A DNA stretch of 64,000 nt, taken from Salticus scenicus (Eukaryota; Arthropoda; Arachnida; Araneae; Salticidae). Made by a program: the position numbers and the translations under genes. Position 1 is the first letter of the stretch. Each line of letters begins with the position of its first letter. Shown here one piece after another: positions 58,465 through 64,000 of the stretch. The notes beneath the pieces are model-generated. The model was not told the origin of the DNA, made no database searches, and was given only the letters and a program-made list of their open reading frames with translations. The stretch is from positions 379,025,887 to 379,089,886 of the forward strand of contig OZ005649.1 in NCBI GenBank assembly GCA_963930645.1, read 5' to 3'.

Positions 58465-58561
58465 TTATGAAAGTTGGTAACTCTGTATATATAGGTATAT
58501 ATATACATATACATACACACACATGTGTATATATACACAGATATGTATATATAATACATAT

Positions 58562-58593
<32 letters not shown>

Positions 58594-58893
58594 TACATAT
58601 ACACACACATATATATATATATATACATATATTGCTTATCTAGAAATTAATATTTAGATAACTAAAAAAATATTTTTTTTTTTTTTTTAATAAAAAAAAT
58701 GGTTTTGTGAAGATTTTGTTACCATTTTTGAACAGCAAACAAGCATTTATATTGTGACAAACTTTAATAAAAATATTGTCATTCTTTATAGCAACTAGAC
58801 ATAAATGATCTAAAATAAGTAAAAATTTGCACACATGATCGGTAACATATAATTAAAATAATTAAGTTATAAATTCTTAACTTTGTTATTTTT
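58465..58893. other. TA/CA-rich microsatellite stretch
   Basis: Mixed (TA)n and (CA)n between 58490 and 58635; the 65-codon frame here is microsatellite translation. Confidence 0.7.
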
Positions 58894-59180
58894 TTCTATA
58901 TTTGACAGAAGAAAGAATTGATTTCGTAACAATTTTTGACTGCCAGGTTTCGATAAATTTACATGTTTTGCAAGATCTAGAAAACGATGTGATTACTTTT
59001 AGAAAACGTCTGTCTGTGCATCTCTGACAAAAATTTTGTGGCAACTCCAGCTCAGGAGTTAATGCACAGAATTTTCAAGAATTTTTTATGTAGTTGCAAG
59101 TTGACATGAACTAATGTCTATAAACTTTTGGTGCAAATTGCCTAATAGGTGGCATTGCAATACTTCTGTTTCTAAACTTC
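58894..59180 (+). repeat. Hairpin-headed modular element, copy 4 (partial)
   Basis: Collinear with 33994-34280: GAAGAAAGAATTGATTTCG, ACATGTTTTGCAAGATCTAG, AACGTCTGTCTGTG, ACAAAAATTTTGTGGCAACT and TAATGTCTATAAACTTTTGG. The 5' hairpin is decayed and no 3' end was found. Confidence 0.7.
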
Positions 59181-61655
59181 TAAAATGTCGGCATAAGACA
59201 AAATTTCGTATAAATGTGTAAATGTGCACATTGAGACTTATATTTCATAAATCGTTATGAAAAAAAAAAATTTATAATAGTAAGAATAAATCATCTGTTT
59301 CTTTTTTCTGTATATATAACAGCATTGCTGTCCCCTCCCCCTCCCTCCCTGGATGGAAGTAAAGCCCAGGTGCTTTAATTTTTAGATATAAAAAATTTTT
59401 GAAGAATTTATCACTACTCATAACACGAACGACTGAAACATAGATCTGTGCAATTTAAAATTCAGTCATCGAATTTTTATCTCACTAAAAAAAAAAAAAA
59501 AGAAAAAAAAAATTCGTCTTTAGAGGATACAACTGATTATATTTTGACAATGAGTGTTTTCTGAGAGTATTTCGCTGATTCGAGTACTCCGCTGAGATCA
59601 TTTGGATCGTTTAATCGTTTTAATCGTTTGAATTCATCATGACATACAATTTTGATAAATAATTTGTAGTGCGGGAAATTGTATAGGGAAATACAGAAGA
59701 AAATTTTGAGATAGCTAATAAATTGCTAGTTTACTTTAGATCTCCTTAAGGCAGTATAATATAATAGTAAAGTAAACCGAAGCTTTATAAGCGATCGAAA
59801 TCAAAAGGTCTGTTCGAAATATTTGAGAACACACCGAAGAAACCAATAAGAAAATTCGTTCACTTAGTAGCAAAATAGGCCTAGTTTTATTACATGACAT
59901 GAGACATATAATAACAATAATAATAATAAAAGCCCGATGTGTACATACTACGTTATGGGGTCGCTGAGTATTTTTCTTTTCTGTTTTTCTTTCCGAAATA
60001 AAATGAAGCATAAAATTTGAAAGAAACGCACTCGTTTCAACTGGAGAAAAATCCTAGATACAATGACGATATTGGGTGAAGATTAAACATAATGTTGCCC
60101 AAATGTTCTTAGAAAAGGAATTCTTGAGATCATAAAAATGTATAGATGTTCTATTTCTATAAAATAGCAAATAGCATAAACTATTGTATTTGAACGTAAT
60201 TTACACCTGGAAGAATCTGGAAAAGTACATTTATTCTTTTGTGTCAAATTTCGAATATTTTTTTTTTATTTATTACGAAATGGAGCATAATGTTCTCGTA
60301 AGCAGTTAAAATTCAAAAAATAAAATTTATGTATCTCTCCCTGGACTATAAAACATATTTTAGCATTACTACCACACAATTACGTTTCTTACTTTTGTTT
60401 GCTTGACACAATTACTTTTGTAATTTTTCAGCATGAAAAATGGGTATAATGAGAACAATACATGAATAAAATTATAAGATTAAATAAATAAAAAAAAAAA
60501 TCTGTAGTCGTTATATTTTTTTCCCTCTCTCATATAATGTATATAAAAGTATTATACATCTGTCATATCCGTAAATCATAGACCAATATTTCTAAATTTA
60601 CAAAGTCTTATCAAATGATACGAATATTAAACGTTTTATTTTACATATAAACTGTACTTATTTGACTTTAAAATTTTATTGTTTTCCTTCTTTGTAACAC
60701 AGGGTATAATTCTAATATTAATTAAGATGTTATTACTTGAGGGATATAAAATTATACCATTTTAAAACTACAGATACAGATATTAATATTTTACTGGTGA
60801 CTATGTGAACAAAACTTTTGTTTATTGATTCCCAAACACTTTTAATATACTTTATTTAAAAAAAAAAATGCAATGAGTGTATCATCAAGATATAAATTAA
60901 TGCCATTGATCATAATGTATGCAAATAGTTTTGTGTGCTATAAAATAATTAAATCCATGCATATCGGTTTCGAGGAAAAGTATTTTGTGGTAAACATTTT
61001 TGAACTAATGCAATTCTCCTTTTAATTTTGGATTAAATATGATTAAATTTTGATCTAATTACTAACATATATAAAATGTACGGTATCCGAATTGTAATCC
61101 CTGTAAAAAAATAAAAATGTATTTCTTAAAAATTTCGACTGATTTTCAATTATATGTTTGTGTTTGGATGCAAGGGAAGCCTATTTATTGAAATTAGAGA
61201 GCTGATGGATAGGCACACATATGAAAACTCCGTGATACAATCCTCAAAAATCAAAAACATTTTTTTAATCATGTTGGATATTGATAAAGTTAAAAAGTTA
61301 AATGAATATTGCAATAAAAATTGTTGTTTATATTCGGCAATTTAATTTAAAAGACTATTTTTGAAGGAATTCGGAAGATGGTTAATGGAAAGAAATTAAA
61401 GGAAAATAATTGAAAGAAAATTAAATGTAAATACAGATGAAAAAGCATAAATGAAAACATTTATGATATATATTACATTGATTTATTTTATTATTTTATC
61501 TCTTTTATTTAAATATGATCCTTTTATTTTAAATAATTATAAATATATTCTCGTTTAGAAAACGATAAATTTACCTGAAAAAAAAAATAATTATTATTAT
61601 TATTTTTATTAGGTAGTAATTTAATAATGACAGTTTCTATAAGTATAGTTATATA
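59181..61655. other. Long AT-rich stretch
   Basis: 2.5 kb with no frame above 91 codons and no motif I recognise. (TAA)n at 59909-59929; C-rich 59331-59352. Confidence 0.5.
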
Positions 61656-62576
61656 CTAGGTGGCTATTAAGTATCCAGAAAAAGTATTTGATAATAAACA
61701 ACTAGTGAAATGGCAAACAAATTTAAAGCTTTTATTTTTGTAACAAGTAATGTCTAGCAATTATTTTTTACTGTGAGTTTTCGAAATGTGATCATCGACT
61801 TTGATGCAAACTGCGATCTTCTTCGGAAATGAGGTAACGGTGCGCGGCAAGTAGTTTGGATCTAAGCCATCCTCAGGGCCTTCTTGAGTCTATCAAATGC
61901 ATGATTTTCTGTGTTCGAAATTGTTCATCTAAGAATCCGCACACTAAAAAATTCCTTAGATACAAATCAGAGCTGTTAGAAGAACACAGATTTTTGGTCA
62001 CATACCTTTTCACTTTGATATCGATTAAAGCAAACGTTGATTGGATCTATGGGTGGGTCAGACTTCAAACTTGATCAAAGATCTCAGCCGGCTGATTTTG
62101 TTTCCATGGAAGTACAGTTTTCTCTCAAATTTCTTTTTGATAAACTTTTAAAATTATTTTTTACGTTTTCTCCGATAAGAACCAGTTGAATCTTCGCATT
62201 ATTGCTAAATTCAGCCCAAACCTTCAAACCTTTTAGAAACAAAGACCTTTTTGCATCTTTTCATTTTCTGGTGTTATTGAGAGTTAGACCCAAAAGTTTG
62301 CTTTAGCGACTTTAACAGTAAAAATTTTCTCATTGGACAACAAAATATATATCTTAGATGCGCCGTCCTTTGAAAATATCACGAAACTTTTTCATTTATC
62401 TAATAGATTTTGCTTTCCCTGATCGCTCAAAAATTGCCCTTTGACTAAATGCAAATTATTTTAATAAATAATATTTAAAGATAAAAGCATTACAACAACA
62501 AGAAAAGTGGTTATAATGAAGTAGGTAGTCCATACAAGCTCCTCAAACTTTTACGGATACTTAGTAGCCAACCTTT
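61656..62576 (-). mobile_element. Decayed mariner-like element
   Basis: The inverted ends CTAGGTGGCTATTAAGTATC then CAGAAAAAGT (left) and ACTTTTACGGATACTTAGTA then GCCAACCTTT (right) are flanked by TA. The interior encodes a broken transposase on the minus strand. At 921 bp it is shorter than a full mariner (about 1.3 kb), so it lacks part of the N-terminus. Confidence 0.85.
61767..62460 (-). pseudogene. mariner-type transposase pseudogene
   Basis: Minus-strand fragments in order are: LSNEKIFTVKVAKANFWV (about 62355-62300), matching the first catalytic region where the family has S-D-E-K-x-F-T-V (the Asp reads Asn); ENVKNNFKSLSKRNLRENC (about 62170-62110); DPPIDPINVCFNRYQSEKV (about 62060-62000), matching the 'SPDLNPIDF' region; AFDRLKKALRMA (about 61895-61860); and RTVTSFPKKIAVCIKVDDHI then SKTHSKK ending at TAA near 61767. 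This is the gene order of a Tc1/mariner-superfamily transposase. Stops, frameshifts and the D-to-N change rule out activity. Confidence 0.82.
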
Positions 62577-62596
62577 ATATATATATATATATATAT

Positions 62597-63228
62597 TGTG
62601 CTGCAAAATTGTAAATAATTGTGTTTATTTTTGTGTAAATTCTTTCAAAGAGGCTTAGTAAGTTGATAAAGTGCTAATTTTGTGCATTTCTAGTCGTTTT
62701 AGCGTTAAAATAGCCTTATTTTCCCTTAAAAACGCATTAAAAAGCTCCAATAAGGCAGGTAATGGATTTGGCGTCAAATTTGGCGTCAAATTTGTCGCCT
62801 TTTTCTCTTCTTGGCGATTTTTTTGGAGACTTTGGCGAGAAAATCCTTATTAGAGATATACCAAATGTGGAAGCTCTAATCTCATTGGCTTATGAGTTAC
62901 GGAAATTTCTGGAATTTTCCACACTCTTCTACAGGAGTATAAAAGGGACGTTTCTTCGCCAAGGCTAGTTCAGTTCAGTTCTCAGCCAGCTTCCGCTAAT
63001 GCTTGCATTGCTTTGAGCCTCTTGCTTTATGTGTTTATTGCTATACAGTTTGCACTGTGGATTTGCTATAGACAGCTGTTGTTTAAGCTGTGTTTATTGG
63101 TTGAATTGAAGCTGATACTTGGTTTATAGACCTGTATTTTTCTGGAACTTTCTGTGAATAAATTATTGAATTTTTGTAAGTTTCGCCTTTCATTCTCGGA
63201 CAACTTACGAACCCCCAAGTACACAACA
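62597..63228 (+). mobile_element. Solo LTR of an LTR retrotransposon
   Basis: Starts TGTGCTGCAAAATT and ends AGTACACAACA, the TG...CA boundaries of an LTR, with ATAT on both sides consistent with a 4-bp duplication (but the left flank is a TA microsatellite). Inside, in order, are a TATA box (TATAAAA, 62938-62944), an initiator TCAGT at 62970 about 32 bp downstream, and AATAAA at 63157-63162 before the GT-rich end. No primer-binding site, coding region or second LTR follows, so recombination probably removed the rest. A gypsy-type origin is likely but not proven. Confidence 0.75.
62938..62974 (+). promoter_or_regulatory. LTR core promoter
   Basis: TATAAAA at 62938 and the initiator TCAGTTCAGTTCTCAG from 62970. 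The 32-bp spacing fits RNA polymerase II start selection. It looks intact. Confidence 0.65.
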
Positions 63229-64000
63229 ATATATTAAGATAGATAGAGAGTAGTTTTTGTTTTATTATCGTTTTGAACGCATAGATACTCTGAGTTATCT
63301 ATAAATTTACTCAAAAATAATGAAGTCATTCTGTCATTTTAGATTTTGTGTTCTTTATTTATATTTTGATATGCAAATGCTTTTTCGAAATGCGATTATT
63401 GGTATTTTCTCTATGGTTTTTGAAAGAAAATAAATGGATGAATAAACATTCTTTAGAAAAATAAGAAACATATATATAAATATGCATTGCAGATAGATTT
63501 ACATGAGCTGTAAAAAATAGCGAAAAAACATAAGGCTTCAAAACTGACACAACAACCGACAAAATGAAAGATTTAAGAGGAATATTTTTTTCTGTTATGT
63601 TTTCGAAATATTTCAAAACGCAGTTGTGTTTGACACAAAATATGCAAAATGAAATAAGAGAAAAATATATATGCAAATAAGATAAACAATACTAATCGCA
63701 TTATGTGATAGCCGATCTTATACTTTCTAGTTAAAAACATACAGACTTTCTACTCAATTAATAATTTTGAAATTTAGAAATGAAGCTGGATTTATTAAAT
63801 CGTCCTGTATGAGTTTATTAACTTAAAAATCAAACATAAGACGTTTTATGAGACACAAGAAAATAAATCACAGTTTTTTTTATTAATATGACATATATAT
63901 ATACAATATATATATAGGGTCCATTAAAATTACAAATAAAAAAGAGTGGTAACACAAATAAAACGCATTTTTATCTTAATTAGTGAGTAATCCATCAACA
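63229..64000. other. AT-rich stretch to the window end
   Basis: No gene. The 105-codon minus-strand frame (63359-63676) is Phe/Ile/Ser-rich and shows no domain. Confidence 0.45.

Noticed and set aside
61154..61345. 63-codon frame as a gene
   Set aside because: Lys/Asn/Ile-rich translation of A/T-rich DNA with no motif or splice context.

Overview
This window reads as AT-rich, intron- and repeat-dominated eukaryotic DNA. An arthropod, probably a spider or other arachnid, is the best guess: the hairpin-headed 'ACTTCCTTATAC' repeats, pogo/mariner/hAT/MULE/RTE/Helitron debris, a tRNA-derived SINE and long foldback elements resemble arachnid genomes. That placement is inference from repeat character, not from a marker gene. 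There is no bacterial-style gene organisation, no rRNA, no intact long coding sequence and no CRISPR array.

Host coding content is thin. Three pieces look like real exons on the plus strand. They are a 5' exon with an ATG and a textbook donor (30937-31000), a terminal exon behind a strong acceptor (35981-36183) and a second terminal exon with a nearby AATAAA (42648-42743). Their reading phases do not join directly, so at least one exon is missing or they belong to different genes or alternative ends. A possible non-coding leader exon ends at 23455. A short THAP-like zinc-finger reading frame sits at 566-715.

Layout by region. 0-5 kb: THAP remnant, a TA-flanked MITE (1392-1676), a CACTGAG-ended element (2436-2892; second copy at 51.45 kb) and the first of two elements built on a ~172-bp tandem module. 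5.7-7.7 kb: a decayed pogo-like transposon with subterminal repeats, with a tRNA-SINE inserted in it. 8.3-9.6 kb: the second, longer tandem-module element. 11-15 kb: a minus-strand tandem element, a MULE-like transposase pseudogene, and two hAT MITEs acting as the ends of a composite inserted into a tRNA-like sequence. 16.4-19.35 kb: two hairpin-headed modular elements carrying a C-rich 28-31 bp minisatellite. 19.9-23 kb: Helitron-type ends, a 'TGGCCCAC' repeat and another tandem-module element. 23-33 kb: AT-rich intron-like DNA, a repeat pair with a SINE in one copy (26 and 31 kb), clustered Helitron 3' ends, an RTE LINE tail and foldbacks. 33-38.5 kb: foldbacks, hairpins and a tandem block behind the 35981 exon. 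38.6-41.9 kb: a decayed hAT with a smaller TA-flanked element nested inside. 42.6-49 kb: terminal exon, two hAT MITEs with perfect 8-bp duplications, and Helitron-associated repeats. 50-64 kb: a 500-bp palindrome, a deleted mariner, a Tigger-type MITE, a 1.44-kb element with ~120-bp inverted ends and a second element nested in it, a mariner-type transposase pseudogene and a solo LTR with a clear promoter and poly(A) signal.

The genes do not form a pathway. The organising theme is layered insertion: SINE in pogo, composite hAT in tRNA-like sequence, TIR element in hAT, element in long-TIR element. The second theme is a family of modular repeats sharing a hairpin start and a common GAAAGTC...TGTGGTG-type end.
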